Assembly: GCA_934565855.1 (NCBI GenBank)
Contig: CAKTIO010000001.1
Location: 124,001-188,000 of the forward strand
From: an uncultured Dysosmobacter sp.
Lineage (GTDB): Bacteria; Bacillota; Clostridia; Oscillospirales; Oscillospiraceae
Direction: 5' to 3'
DNA length: 64,000 nucleotides
The notes under the pieces were generated by a model, which worked only from the letters and a program-made list of their open reading frames with translations, did no database searches and had not been told where the DNA came from. Position 1 is the stretch's first letter. Each line of letters opens with the position of its first letter. The translations under genes were made by a program, and so were the position numbers. Of the stretch, positions 1 through 8,038 are shown in pieces.

Positions 1-7
1 CAGACAT
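1..7 (-). CDS. Possible 5' end of a minus-strand gene cut by the window edge
   Basis: An ATG on the minus strand (complement of 5-7) follows an AAGGAG ribosome site (complement of 16-21) with 8-nt spacing, and AT-rich promoter-like DNA lies further upstream (30-70). Only two codons are inside the window, so neither product nor reality of the gene can be judged. The basis is start-signal geometry alone. Confidence 0.3.
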
Positions 8-183
8 CCGTACCACTCCTTCATTTGATATTTGTTTCACTTATATTACATATAAATATAAATGATACGTTTGTTGGAAGTATACACGCCTTCCTCCCTG
101 TTGTCCAGCGGTATTTCTTGTTTTTTACAAAAAATGCCCGTTTTTCCGCCGCAGCTTCCTCTGGGGTGCTGCTGCATAAAGAA

Positions 184-227
184 GCAGGGCAAGGAGCCCG
201 CCTTCTCCGCGAACTCCCTTGCCCTGC
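184..227 (-). terminator. Hairpin terminator after the phosphoribosyltransferase gene
   Basis: A near-perfect stem (GCAGGGCAAGGAG pairing with CTCCCTTGCCCTGC) lies just past the stop codon of the minus-strand gene. On the minus strand it is followed by a short T-rich run (TTCTTTAT). Confidence 0.7.
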
Positions 228-242
228 TGTATCTCTGTTTTT

Positions 243-806
243 TTATTCCTTGATGGTACCGTCTGCATGGAACAGCGGCAGCTTCTCCAGGAAGCGGATA
301 TCCTTCCGCTCCGCCGCATCGCCCTCAGCCAGCACGGCAATGCGTCCGGTTACAATGCCGCCCGCCTTTTCCACCAGCGCCTCCATTGCGTGAAGGGAGC
401 CGCCTGTGGAAATGACATCATCCATCAGCAGGATCCGCTTGCCGCGGATCAGGTCCGCGTCCGCTTTTCCCAGATACAGCTTCTGCTCCTCCGCCGTGGT
501 AATGGAGCGGTCAATGACGTGAATGGGGTCCGTCATATACGCCTTGGGTCCCTTCCGGGCAATGAAATATTTCTCCGCCCCGGATTGTCTTGCCATTTCG
601 TGGATCAGCGGAATGCTCTTTGCCTCTGCCGTCAGCATGTAATCGTAGCTGTCGGCAGGAGCCAGCTTCAGCAGCTCCCGTGCGCACGCCACCGTCAGCT
701 CCGCGTCGCCAAACACGACAAACGCGCCGATATACAAGTCGTCCGTCACCTTGCAGATGGGCAATTCCCGGTGCAGCCCCGCCACATCCATTGGATAGGT
801 ATGCAT
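243..806 (-). CDS. Phosphoribosyltransferase (adenine/xanthine PRT type)
   Basis: A 187-aa cytoplasmic enzyme of the type I phosphoribosyltransferase fold. Such enzymes join a purine base to PRPP in nucleotide salvage. The PRPP-binding signature ILLMDDVISTGGS (residues 125-137), two acidic residues followed by a T-G-G loop, is intact, and length matches the apt/xpt families. The start at 806 has a GGGAGG site about 10 nt upstream and a promoter at 867-894. It is a single-gene unit, divergent from gdhA. The base specificity (adenine, xanthine or a regulatory PurR-like role without an HTH) cannot be read from the sequence, so no gene symbol is given. Confidence 0.82.
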   Translation of the reverse strand: MHTYPMDVAGLHRELPICKVTDDLYIGAFVVFGDAELTVACARELLKLAPADSYDYMLTAEAKSIPLIHEMARQSGAEKYFIARKGPKAYMTDPIHVIDRSITTAEEQKLYLGKADADLIRGKRILLMDDVISTGGSLHAMEALVEKAGGIVTGRIAVLAEGDAAERKDIRFLEKLPLFHADGTIKE

Positions 807-866
807 AATCCATGTGCCTCCCTTTTATTGTCGCAGTCCCTTTTGACCGCTTCTTTTCCCGAAAAC

Positions 867-894
867 ATTATACGATTCTGGTGAAAAAAGTCAA
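867..894 (-). promoter_or_regulatory. Promoter of the phosphoribosyltransferase gene
   Basis: On the minus strand, TTGACT (889-894) and TATAAT (867-872) are separated by 16 nt, placing transcription start near 860. Confidence 0.6.
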
Positions 895-1040
895 TCTGTG
901 AAAAATTTTTAAAATTTTACATCTTTTATTTTTGCATGATTTCATTCAAGTTCACCCGTTTTCGTGCAGGATTCCCGTCAAAATAGTTGCAAAATCCTTT
1001 CCTCCCATTTTTAGTATGTTTACTATGTGAAAAAAAAGAC

Positions 1041-1069
1041 TTGTTTCTTTCAGTAGGATGTGCTAACCT
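1041..1069 (+). promoter_or_regulatory. Probable gdhA promoter
   Basis: TTGTTT (1041-1046) and TAACCT (1064-1069) are 17 nt apart. The -10 is poor, but it carries the TGC extension seen at many promoters in this window. Confidence 0.45.
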
Positions 1070-1140
1070 ACAAATAGTGACTTAGGTACAATTTTGTTCA
1101 TGTTCGACAATCTTTTGAAGAATTGAGGAGGATTTTACTG

Positions 1141-2490
1141 ATGAATGCCTATCTCGAAAGTGTCCTTGCTAATGTAAAGGCAAAGCACGCTGATGAACCG
1201 GAGTTCTGCCAGACTGTGGAAGAGGTCTTTTCCTCTCTGGAGCCCGTCATCGAAAAGCACCCCGAGTATGAAAAGGCTGACCTGCTGAACCGCATGGTCG
1301 AGCCCGATCGTATGTTCACCTTCCGCGTGGTGTGGCAGGATGACAACGGCGCATATCACACCAACATCGGTTACCGCTGCCAGTTCAACGGCGCAATCGG
1401 TCCCTACAAGGGCGGTCTGCGTTTCCAGAAGAACGTCAACCCCAGCATCATCAAGTTCCTGGGCTTTGAGCAGACGTTCAAGGACTCCCTGACTGGTCTG
1501 CCCATCGGCGGCGCAAAGGGCGGCTCCGACTTCGATCCCGCCGGCAAGTCCGACGCTGAGATCATGCGCTTCTGCCAGAGCTTCATGACCGCTCTGTACC
1601 GTTACATCGGACCCGATGTGGACGTTCCCGCAGGCGACATGGGCGTTGGCGGTCGTGAAATCGGCTATCTGTTCGGTCAGTACCGCCGCCTGAAGGGCGC
1701 CTTCGAGAATGGCGTTCTGACTGGCAAGGGCTTCAGCTTCGGCGGCTCTTTAGTTCGTCCCGAGGCTACCGGCTACGGCGCTGTGTATTATCTGCAGAAC
1801 GTTCTGGCTCACGATGGCATCGACATCAAGGGCAAGACCATTGCCTGCGCTGGTTTCGGCAACGTGACCTGGGGCATCTGCAAGAAGGCCGCTCAGCTGG
1901 GTGCCAAGGTTGTCACCCTGTCTGGTCCCGACGGCTACATCTACGATCCCGATGGCGTGACCACCGAGGAGAAGATCAACTATGTGGTCGAGATGCGTGC
2001 TTCCGGTCGTAACCGCGTTCAGGACTACGCTGACAAGTTCGGTGTGGAGTTCCACGCTGGCGAGAAGCCCTGGGGCGTCAAGGTCGATATCTGCATGCCC
2101 TCCGCAATGCAGAACGACGTTCACATGGAGCAGGCTGAGAAGATCGTGGCTGCCGGTGTGAAGTACTACATCGAAGTTGCTAACATGCCCACCACCAACG
2201 ATGCTCTGAAGTATCTGATGGCTCAGGAAGGCATGGTCGTCGCTCCCTCCAAGGCTGTTAACGCTGGCGGCGTGGCTGTTTCCGCTCTGGAAATGTCTCA
2301 GAACAGCGAGCGTCTGTTCTGGACCGCTGAGGAAGTGGATCAGAAGCTGCACGGCATCATGACCAACATCTACAACAACTCTGTGGCTTGCGCAGAGAAG
2401 TACGGTCTGGGCTACAACCTGGTTGCTGGCGCTAACATCGCTGGCTTCGAGCGTGTGGCTGACGCTATGATGGCACAGGGCATTTTCTAA
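1141..2490 (+). CDS. gdhA: NADP-type glutamate dehydrogenase
   Basis: A 449-aa hexameric glutamate dehydrogenase, which interconverts 2-oxoglutarate plus ammonium with glutamate. The N-terminal substrate domain carries GPYKGGLRF and the catalytic-lysine segment PIGGAKGGSDFDP. A Rossmann domain (GFGNVTWG near residue 240) binds the nucleotide. Length is standard for the small bacterial NADP enzymes. The ATG at 1141 is chosen because GAGGAGG ends about 10 nt before it; an upstream TTG at 1123 would overlap that ribosome site. Codon use is strongly biased (CTG, GGC, AAG, TCC), as expected of a highly expressed gene. It is monocistronic, with a strong terminator at 2518. Confidence 0.96.
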   Translation: MNAYLESVLANVKAKHADEPEFCQTVEEVFSSLEPVIEKHPEYEKADLLNRMVEPDRMFTFRVVWQDDNGAYHTNIGYRCQFNGAIGPYKGGLRFQKNVNPSIIKFLGFEQTFKDSLTGLPIGGAKGGSDFDPAGKSDAEIMRFCQSFMTALYRYIGPDVDVPAGDMGVGGREIGYLFGQYRRLKGAFENGVLTGKGFSFGGSLVRPEATGYGAVYYLQNVLAHDGIDIKGKTIACAGFGNVTWGICKKAAQLGAKVVTLSGPDGYIYDPDGVTTEEKINYVVEMRASGRNRVQDYADKFGVEFHAGEKPWGVKVDICMPSAMQNDVHMEQAEKIVAAGVKYYIEVANMPTTNDALKYLMAQEGMVVAPSKAVNAGGVAVSALEMSQNSERLFWTAEEVDQKLHGIMTNIYNNSVACAEKYGLGYNLVAGANIAGFERVADAMMAQGIF

Positions 2491-2517
2491 TTCTCTCCCG
2501 TCTCTATAAGCACAAAC

Positions 2518-2552
2518 AGCGCCCCGTGGGAATTTCCCACGGGGCGCTTTCA
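2518..2552 (+). terminator. gdhA terminator
   Basis: A 13-bp GC-rich stem (AGCGCCCCGTGGG with its complement) with a 5-nt loop, followed by CTTTCATTCT. Confidence 0.85.
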
Positions 2553-2568
2553 TTCTCTGTAAGATCAT

Positions 2569-2619
2569 AAAAATCAGGCGTCTCCTCTAGCCTCTGCCGG
2601 AGAAAAACGCCTGATTTTC
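2569..2619 (-). terminator. Terminator-like inverted repeat before the 2627 gene end
   Basis: AAAAATCAGGCG and CGCCTGATTTT form a stem with a 23-nt loop and A/T runs on both sides. It lies 8 nt beyond the stop codon of the minus-strand membrane protein gene and could act in both directions. Confidence 0.65.
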
Positions 2620-2626
2620 CATTTTT

Positions 2627-3355
2627 TCAGTTATACGGTGTATAGCCTACGACCTGATGCCCGAAGACGCTGACAATGATATCACACGCCTCTCCGCTTC
2701 GTGCGCCGGAATACATGTAAAAGCCCATGACCCCTTCTCCCGGCTGCACCGGTCTTGTGGTGACCCCGCACAGCCCTTCAAAGGACCTGACCCACTCCGG
2801 CGAAAGCGCATACTGGTATTCCTCTACTGTAAAGCCCTCTGCTTCCGCGATCTGCTGTCCCTCCCGCACAGTGGCGGGATCTGTTATCAGACAGAACAGC
2901 ACGGTCACACCGCAGATCACGGCAAATATTGCCGTGATGACCCACCCCTGCGCCCATGGCGCGTTCCAGCGAAATCTGAACCGCTCTCCAACCCGCTCCA
3001 TGGAAAACACGAGCACTCCCAGCACCGCCAATACATAAAGCTCCGCTCTGTACCGGTCCCCGTTGAACCAATCCCACAAAAGAAATGCCGCGCAGCCATA
3101 CACCACCAGATTGTTAAGCCCCACTGTCCATATACCTGCCCTTTTTCTGGGCGGTCTATCCGGGTCCCGGATCAGATATCCAAGCGCAATCAGCGGGAGA
3201 CAGACGCCCATCCACGTCAGGTCTCCGATATCCAAAGCATCACCGTATACCTCCTTCTCCAGATACCACAGGAAGCGCAAGACCGCACCCCAGGAAATCA
3301 CCGCACAGATCCATCCGGCGACCCGCAGCCGCAGCTCCCGGTCCTTTTTCTCCAT
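2627..3355 (-). CDS. Membrane protein of unknown function
   Basis: A 242-aa protein that I do not recognise. Four to five hydrophobic segments fill residues 10-150 (for example around LFCLITD), after a short basic start (MEKKDRELRLR). They are followed by a roughly 70-residue polar C-terminal region ending in VVGYTPYN, probably outside the membrane. The start at 3355 is set by an AAAGGAGG site 8 nt upstream; a longer frame to 3409 has no such site. It is transcribed alone, divergent from the OB-fold gene, so context gives no clue to its job. Confidence 0.75.
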   Translation of the reverse strand: MEKKDRELRLRVAGWICAVISWGAVLRFLWYLEKEVYGDALDIGDLTWMGVCLPLIALGYLIRDPDRPPRKRAGIWTVGLNNLVVYGCAAFLLWDWFNGDRYRAELYVLAVLGVLVFSMERVGERFRFRWNAPWAQGWVITAIFAVICGVTVLFCLITDPATVREGQQIAEAEGFTVEEYQYALSPEWVRSFEGLCGVTTRPVQPGEGVMGFYMYSGARSGEACDIIVSVFGHQVVGYTPYN

Positions 3356-3442
3356 TCGCACTCCTCCTTTGCTAAATTGTGATTGGTCCATCCCCCCGGC
3401 ATTTTCCAACGGAACAGGTCTACCTGTCCGCCGATGCTCATA

Positions 3443-3458
3443 GATTGTAGCAACAATC
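3443..3458 (+). repeat. Small inverted repeat before the OB-fold gene
   Basis: GATTGT-AGCA-ACAATC (6-4-6) lies 22 nt before the start codon. It could be an operator or a leader hairpin; nothing else supports either. Confidence 0.3.
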
Positions 3459-3480
3459 CTTACTGCCGAGGTGTAAAATT

Positions 3481-4098
3481 ATGAAGGAACAAAGCTTTAA
3501 CGAAATTGAACTGGAGGGAACCGCCGCCACCCCGCCTGTGATCTCCCATGCAAACCACGACATCACCTTTTACCGCTTTTATCTGGACGTTCCCCGGCTG
3601 TCCGGTCAAACAGACCGCCTGCCGGTCCTGCTGCCCTCCGCCATGACCGCCGCGGTCATTCCCGGAAGTCCACTCCGCCTGAAGGGGCAGCTCCGCTCCT
3701 TTAATAACAACAGCGGACAGGGAAACCGTCTGATCCTGTCCGTCCATGCGCAGGCATTTCTTCCGGTTCAGGGAGAAGGCTGCAACTGCGTCTCCCTGAG
3801 CGGCACGCTCTGCAAGCCGCCGGTCTTCCGCCGCACCCCGCTGGGGCGCAGCATCTGCGACCTGATGCTGGCAGTTCCCCGGCGGTACGGACGGTCTGAC
3901 TATCTCCCCGCCATCGCATGGGGGCAGCTTGCCGTTGCAGCCAGCCAGCTGCGTGTTGGGGCTTCCCTGTCTCTGGAGGGGCGTATGCAGAGCCGTATCT
4001 ATACCAAGCAAACGCCGCAGGGTGCGGAGGAACGCACCGCCTATGAGGTCTCCATCATGCACATTCCCACGCCGGAATCAACGGAAGCTTCCTTCTGA
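3481..4098 (+). CDS. Two-domain OB-fold single-stranded DNA-binding protein
   Basis: A 205-aa protein with two tandem OB-fold-like halves. The second half (about residues 105-190) has the SSB/PriB-like pattern LSGTLCKPPVFRRTPLG, then ICDLMLAV and YLPAIAWG, typical of SSB strands 1-5. The first half is more divergent. The family is known in Clostridia as a short SSB-like protein, and a role in DNA replication or repair is an inference from that. It has no acidic SSB C-terminal tip; the protein ends in ESTEASF. A GAGGTG ribosome site precedes the ATG. It is monocistronic, with a terminator at 4102. Confidence 0.75.
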   Translation: MKEQSFNEIELEGTAATPPVISHANHDITFYRFYLDVPRLSGQTDRLPVLLPSAMTAAVIPGSPLRLKGQLRSFNNNSGQGNRLILSVHAQAFLPVQGEGCNCVSLSGTLCKPPVFRRTPLGRSICDLMLAVPRRYGRSDYLPAIAWGQLAVAASQLRVGASLSLEGRMQSRIYTKQTPQGAEERTAYEVSIMHIPTPESTEASF

Positions 4099-4101
4099 AA
4101 G

Positions 4102-4136
4102 CAGCGCCGGGCAGAGGCTTTGTCCGGCGCTGTTTC
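4102..4136 (+). terminator. Terminator after the OB-fold gene
   Basis: CAGCGCCGG and CCGGCGCTG pair across a 13-nt loop and are followed by TTTC. The hairpin overlaps the last codon of the convergent DUF6472-like gene. Confidence 0.65.
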
Positions 4137-4308
4137 ACTGCCTGCGGGCAGTTTCATAGTCGTCCCCGCGCCGGTAGAACGGACAGCCCAGATTTCTGGC
4201 GTGCAGAAACCGCTCCATTTCATCCTCATCCAGGTCCATCGTGCAGACGTACGCCTCGATTTCCTCGTCGTAGTCATAATGCACGCATTCCTCACACATT
4301 CCCGCCAT
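4135..4308 (-). CDS. Small four-cysteine DUF6472-like protein
   Basis: A 57-aa acidic protein. It begins MAGMCEECVHYDYDEE and has cysteines at 5, 8, 22 and 42, a spacing suggestive of a metal or Fe-S site. The MDLDEDEM and CPFYRRGDDY segments match the small DUF6472 proteins common in gut Clostridia; this assignment is from memory of the family. It starts 11 nt after the DUF3343 gene and is the last gene of the yedF-csd-DUF3343 operon, so a role in sulfur/selenium handling is suggested by context only. A ribosome site (AGGTGAAG) precedes the ATG. Confidence 0.8.
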   Translation of the reverse strand: MAGMCEECVHYDYDEEIEAYVCTMDLDEDEMERFLHARNLGCPFYRRGDDYETARRQ

Positions 4309-4319
4309 GCCGCTTCACC

Positions 4320-4556
4320 TCACATCCAGATATCATACAGACCGTCCACTGTCAAACGCCTTTCCATGATCCAGTTCTCGATCCGTTCCCGCTCCTCCGG
4401 CGGTGCTGACCAGCACATTCCGCAGCCAGCCGTAATGGTGCGCGGCACCGGGATCAACCGCCCCGGAATCTCCTCCTGACGGCACAGACGCTCCATTTCC
4501 ATCGCGCCGGTGGTCGTTGGAAAGGTGACGATAAACCGCAGCTGCTTCTCTCTCAT
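4320..4556 (-). CDS. DUF3343 protein (putative Se/S carrier-like)
   Basis: A 78-aa protein of the DUF3343 family, described as putative selenium/sulfur carrier-like. The start MREKQLRFIVTFPTTTGAM forms a first strand and helix. The conserved TAGCGMCW segment carries the paired cysteines expected to hold the chalcogen, and the tail RIENWIMERRLTVDGLYDI is helical. Its ATG overlaps the stop codon of the cysteine desulfurase gene by 4 nt, so translation is probably coupled. The operon partners, a YedF-type sulfurtransferase and a desulfurase, suggest it accepts S or Se from them. That is inference from context. Confidence 0.82.
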   Translation of the reverse strand: MREKQLRFIVTFPTTTGAMEMERLCRQEEIPGRLIPVPRTITAGCGMCWSAPPEERERIENWIMERRLTVDGLYDIWM

Positions 4557-5701
4557 TGCTCCAACGCTTCCTCCGCTATCGTCTGCACCGCTGCCGCCGC
4601 CGCGTCCGTTTCTTCCGCTGTGTTGTACCAGGACCAGGAAAACCGGACCGCGCCCTGCTCCCGGGTCCCCAGTGCCCGGTGCAGCCGCGGCGCACAGTGC
4701 GCCCCGGGTCTGGTGGCAATGCCAAAGCGCTCCGCCAGCTCGTCCGATACCTCCGCGGAATCCAGATCTCCAATGTTGATGGTCACGATCGGTGCCCGAA
4801 GCGCCGCGGTCTGGTCTCCGTACACCGTCACATTCTTCAGCTCCCGGACCTGCCGGTAAAACCGCTGTGCCAGAGCGCTCTCATGGCGGTGTATGGTCTC
4901 CCGTCCGGTTTTTTCCAAAAAGGTCAGCGCCGCGTGAAGTCCCGCAATGCCATGCCCGTTCAGCGTCCCTGCCTCCAGCCGGGTGGGATATTCTTCCGGC
5001 TGTGTCTCCAAAAAGCTCTGCACACCGGTGCCGCCGACCTTCCACGGGCGGATCTCCACGCCCTCCCGCACACACAGCCCGCCGGTCCCCTGGGGACCCA
5101 GCAGGCTCTTGTGTCCTGTAAAGCACAGCACATCGATCTGCTGGCGCTCCATGTCCAGCGGCAGCACACCCGCCGTTTGTGAGGCATCCACCACCAGCAG
5201 CAGTCCGTGCTTTTTTGCCAGCGCTCCCATCCGCTGCAAATCCATTGCGTCTCCCGTCAGATTGGACGCATGCGTGCATACAATCCCCCGGGTGCGGGGC
5301 GTTAGCTGCTTTTCCACAGCCTCCAGGCACAGCCGCCCCCGCCGGTCCGCCGGAAGGAAGCTGACACTTCCTCCCTGACGCTCCAGGCGGTACAGCGGAC
5401 GAAGCACGGAATTATGCTCCCAGTCCGTAGAGATCACATGGTCTCCCGGGGCAAACAGCCCCGCAATGGCAATGTTCAGCGCCTCCGTAGAATTGGAGGT
5501 GAAGCATACATGGTCCGCCCTTGGGCAGCCAAACAGCCGTGCCAGCTGCACACGGGTCTCGTAGATCACACGGGAGGAGGTCAACGCCTCCTCATAGGCT
5601 CCCCTGCCGCTGTTCCCAAAGCAGCCCAGCGCCTGTGTCACTGCCTGCGCTACCTCCGGCGGCTTTTTCCGGGTCGTCGCCGCGTTGTCCAGATAGATCA
5701 C
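4553..5701 (-). CDS. Cysteine desulfurase family protein (selenium-cluster type)
   Basis: A 382-aa PLP-dependent class V aminotransferase-fold enzyme. It should liberate sulfur from cysteine, or selenium from selenocysteine. The PLP lysine is Lys198 in FTGHKSLLGPQG, and the mobile-loop cysteine is Cys336 in RPGAHCAPRLH. The N-terminal MIYLDNAATT is characteristic. The sequence fits the short desulfurase subfamily that travels with YedF and DUF3343 rather than the IscS or SufS Fe-S pathways. It overlaps both neighbours by 4 nt, so the three genes are one transcription unit. Which donor it uses in vivo cannot be told from sequence. Confidence 0.9.
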   Translation of the reverse strand: MIYLDNAATTRKKPPEVAQAVTQALGCFGNSGRGAYEEALTSSRVIYETRVQLARLFGCPRADHVCFTSNSTEALNIAIAGLFAPGDHVISTDWEHNSVLRPLYRLERQGGSVSFLPADRRGRLCLEAVEKQLTPRTRGIVCTHASNLTGDAMDLQRMGALAKKHGLLLVVDASQTAGVLPLDMERQQIDVLCFTGHKSLLGPQGTGGLCVREGVEIRPWKVGGTGVQSFLETQPEEYPTRLEAGTLNGHGIAGLHAALTFLEKTGRETIHRHESALAQRFYRQVRELKNVTVYGDQTAALRAPIVTINIGDLDSAEVSDELAERFGIATRPGAHCAPRLHRALGTREQGAVRFSWSWYNTAEETDAAAAAVQTIAEEALEQ

Positions 5702-6315
5702 GGCTTGATGACCTTGCCTGCCGCCGCCAGCTTCTCCACGATGGTATACATATTCGTCACACTGCCAACAGCCAGCTTTTCCGTCAAGCCGTAATAGTTC
5801 AGGCAGGTCCCGCAGGTCAGGATCTCCACTCCCTGCGCCTCCATATTCCGCAGGTCCTCCAGCGAATCGGAGCCCTCTGTGGTCAGGTGCGCGCCGCCAT
5901 TGTAAAACAGGATGGTCTTCGGCAGCTGCGGAAGCTGGCTCAATGCAAACAGGAAGCCCTTCATCAGCGTTCTTCCCAGCTCATCGCTTCCCCGTCCCAT
6001 GCTGTCGGTATCCACCGCCGCCACCAGATCCTGCCGCTGGTCCGGCAGGCACACAGCGGAAACCTCCTCTGTCTCTGCCGGTCCCACCGGTTCCTTTACC
6101 TCCATCGTCACGGAAAAGGCTCCCTCGCCCAGCTTTTGGGACTGCACCGGCAGATGGTGCCCGCCAGCCATTCTTGTCAGGTTCTGCACCGCGATCTCAT
6201 TGTCCACACGGACCTCCAGCACTCCCGGCTCCGTCATCTCCCGCAGGGCACGTGTCGCCTTCACCACCGGAATCGGACAGGCATCTCCCATTGCGTTGAC
6301 CAAAACTGTTTTCAT
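5698..6315 (-). CDS. yedF: Selenium metabolism protein YedF (TusA + DsrE-like domains)
   Basis: A 205-aa two-domain sulfurtransferase-like protein. The N-terminal TusA/SirA domain has the signature ACPIPVVKATRAL with Cys13 as likely persulfide or perselenide carrier. The C-terminal DsrE-like domain (about 115-205) includes ILFYNGGAHL and a CGTC pair. This architecture is the YedF family, found in selenium-using anaerobes beside selD or cysteine desulfurases. It is first in a four-gene operon. The ATG at 6315 is preceded by GGAAAGG, and a 17-nt palindrome lies just upstream of that site. Confidence 0.9.
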   Translation of the reverse strand: MKTVLVNAMGDACPIPVVKATRALREMTEPGVLEVRVDNEIAVQNLTRMAGGHHLPVQSQKLGEGAFSVTMEVKEPVGPAETEEVSAVCLPDQRQDLVAAVDTDSMGRGSDELGRTLMKGFLFALSQLPQLPKTILFYNGGAHLTTEGSDSLEDLRNMEAQGVEILTCGTCLNYYGLTEKLAVGSVTNMYTIVEKLAAAGKVIKP

Positions 6316-6331
6316 TTTTCATGTCCTTTCC

Positions 6332-6348
6332 CTGTATCGCCGATACAG
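6332..6348 (-). promoter_or_regulatory. Palindrome in the yedF leader
   Basis: CTGTATCG-C-CGATACAG is a perfect 8-1-8 inverted repeat immediately upstream of the yedF ribosome site. It could be an operator or a hairpin affecting translation. Confidence 0.4.
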
Positions 6349-6442
6349 CTGTTTTCTTTTTATTGTAAAGGTTTATCTATAAAAAGCAAGCTCTCTTTTC
6401 CATGGAAGCCTGCAGAAAGGTCTTCCTTTTTCCGCATTTTTC

Positions 6443-6472
6443 TTGACAAAGGTGCCCGTTTCTTATTACAAT
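6443..6472 (+). promoter_or_regulatory. Probable lysA promoter
   Basis: TTGACA (6443-6448) and TACAAT (6467-6472) are separated by 18 nt. The roughly 110-nt leader that follows shows no lysine-riboswitch core. Confidence 0.55.
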
Positions 6473-6587
6473 AATTTTTATTGCGAAAAAACACCGCAAC
6501 AGCATACTCCAGCATTTTCCCGCATAATGCTTCCAGACCGCGAATAACTCATACTGCTTGTATGTTTGAAAGAATAAGAGGGCGTCC

Positions 6588-7847
6588 ATGAAAACACCAT
6601 TTGTCACCAAAGAACAGCTGGAAAACATCATCCAGACCTATCCCACCCCCTTCCACATTTATGATGAAAGGGGTATCCGGGAAAACGCACGCCGGCTGAA
6701 AAAAGCCTTCTCCTGGAACCCGGGCTACCGGGAATACTTCGCCGTGAAGGCAACCCCCACCCCCGGTATCATGAAGGTCCTGCAGGAGGAGGGCTGCGGC
6801 TTCGACTGCTCCTCTATGGCGGAGCTGCTGCTGAGCCAGCGGACCGGCACCGTGGGCGAGGGTATCATGTTCTCCTCCAATGAGACCCCTGCCGAGGAAT
6901 TCGCCAAAGCCGCTGAGCTGGGCGCTATCATCAATCTGGACGATATCACGCTGATCGACGAGCTGCTGGAAACCGTGAAGGTCGTTCCGGAAAAGCTCTG
7001 CTGCCGCTATAATCCCGGCGGCGTGTTCACACTGGGTGAAACCCGGGAGGGCTTTCAGGTCATGGACAATCCCGGTGATGCCAAATACGGCATGACCCGC
7101 CCCCAGATCGTGGAAGCCTACCGCCGCCTTGCCGCCCTTGGTGTCAAGGAGTTCGGTCTGCATGCCTTCCTCGCCTCCAACACGCTCTCCAACTCCTATT
7201 ATCCCGCCCTTGCCCGTATCCTGTTCCAGCTGGCGGCGGAGCTGAAGGCGGAAACCGGCTGCCACATCACATTCATCAATCTCTCCGGCGGCATCGGCGT
7301 CCCCTATCTGCCGGACCAACCCGCCAATGACATTGCCGCCATCGGCGAGGGCGTCCGTCAGGCATATGAGGAAATTCTGGTACCCGCCGGTATGGGCGAC
7401 GTGGCGCTTTACACCGAGCTGGGGCGGTATATGCTGGCGCCCTATGGTCATCTGGTCACCACCGCCACCCACGAAAAGCACATCTACAAGGAATACATCG
7501 GGGTGGATGCCTGTGCCTGCAACCTGATGCGCCCCGCCATGTACGGCGCTTACCACCACATCACGGTCATGGGGAAGGAAAACGCTCCCTGCGACCACAA
7601 ATACGATGTGGTGGGCGGTCTGTGCGAAAACAATGACAAATTCGCCATTGACCGGATGCTGCCCAAAATCGACCGGGGCGATCTTCTGGTGATCCATGAT
7701 ACCGGCGCACACGGCTTTTCCATGGGGTACAACTACAACGGCAAGCTTCGTTCCGCAGAGCTTCTGCTGCGGGAGGATGGCTCTGTCAAGCTCATCCGCC
7801 GCGCCGAAACACTGGAGGATTACTTTGCTACCATCGTGTGGGACTGA
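6588..7847 (+). CDS. lysA: Diaminopimelate decarboxylase
   Basis: A 419-aa PLP enzyme of the alanine racemase-like barrel fold that decarboxylates meso-DAP to L-lysine, the last step of lysine synthesis. The PLP lysine is Lys54 in YFAVKATPTPG. The conserved substrate segment GGLCENNDKF and the HDTGAHGFSMGYNYNG region are present. It starts with ATG after GAGGGCG. It is monocistronic, with its own promoter and a strong terminator, and sits about 39 kb from the dapH-dapB-dapA operon. Close relatives include other amino-acid decarboxylases of this fold, but the GGLCENNDKF motif and the rest favour DAP decarboxylase. Confidence 0.9.
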   Translation: MKTPFVTKEQLENIIQTYPTPFHIYDERGIRENARRLKKAFSWNPGYREYFAVKATPTPGIMKVLQEEGCGFDCSSMAELLLSQRTGTVGEGIMFSSNETPAEEFAKAAELGAIINLDDITLIDELLETVKVVPEKLCCRYNPGGVFTLGETREGFQVMDNPGDAKYGMTRPQIVEAYRRLAALGVKEFGLHAFLASNTLSNSYYPALARILFQLAAELKAETGCHITFINLSGGIGVPYLPDQPANDIAAIGEGVRQAYEEILVPAGMGDVALYTELGRYMLAPYGHLVTTATHEKHIYKEYIGVDACACNLMRPAMYGAYHHITVMGKENAPCDHKYDVVGGLCENNDKFAIDRMLPKIDRGDLLVIHDTGAHGFSMGYNYNGKLRSAELLLREDGSVKLIRRAETLEDYFATIVWD

Positions 7848-7864
7848 CGTCATCTCTCTGACAG

Positions 7865-7906
7865 CAATGGGACATTCTGGTTCAGAATGTCCCATTGTTC
7901 TTTTTC
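7865..7906 (+). terminator. lysA terminator
   Basis: A 15-bp stem (CAATGGGACATTCTG with its complement) with a 3-nt loop, followed by TTCTTTTTCC. Confidence 0.88.
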
Positions 7907-7927
7907 CGTACTCCGCGCTCTCCGGAC

Positions 7928-7956
7928 TATACAGAAAGTATTTTTCATGCTATAAT
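7928..7956 (+). promoter_or_regulatory. Promoter of the FHA-SEDS/PBP operon
   Basis: TATACA and TATAAT (7951-7956) lie 17 nt apart, with a TGC extension before the -10. The -35 match is weak. Confidence 0.5.
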
Positions 7957-8038
7957 ATAAAATTATTTTTTGACCTCACCGCTCTCCTGTGATGTTTCAA
8001 GCAGGAGACACCGTTTTTCAGAAAGGCAGGTACCTCTC

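Larger units (their letters stand above)
807..1140. other. Intergenic region between divergent genes
   Basis: This 334-nt AT-rich gap separates the phosphoribosyltransferase and gdhA. It holds the two divergent promoters listed separately. I see no open reading frame, known riboswitch core or strong hairpin in it. Confidence 0.7.

Noticed and set aside
1750..2568. Long open frame antisense to gdhA
   Set aside because: It mirrors the codon bias of gdhA and has no start signals; the glutamate dehydrogenase on the other strand is unambiguous.
4041..4295. Minus-strand frame overlapping the DUF6472-like gene
   Set aside because: The alternative frame gives a basic, motif-free product. The frame with MAGMCEECVHYDYDEE has a ribosome site and follows DUF3343 directly.
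6473..6587. A lysine riboswitch before lysA
   Set aside because: The leader lacks the GATAGAGG core and P1 pairing found before dapA.
6549..7895. A 448-codon open frame antisense to lysA
   Set aside because: Shadow of lysA without start signals.
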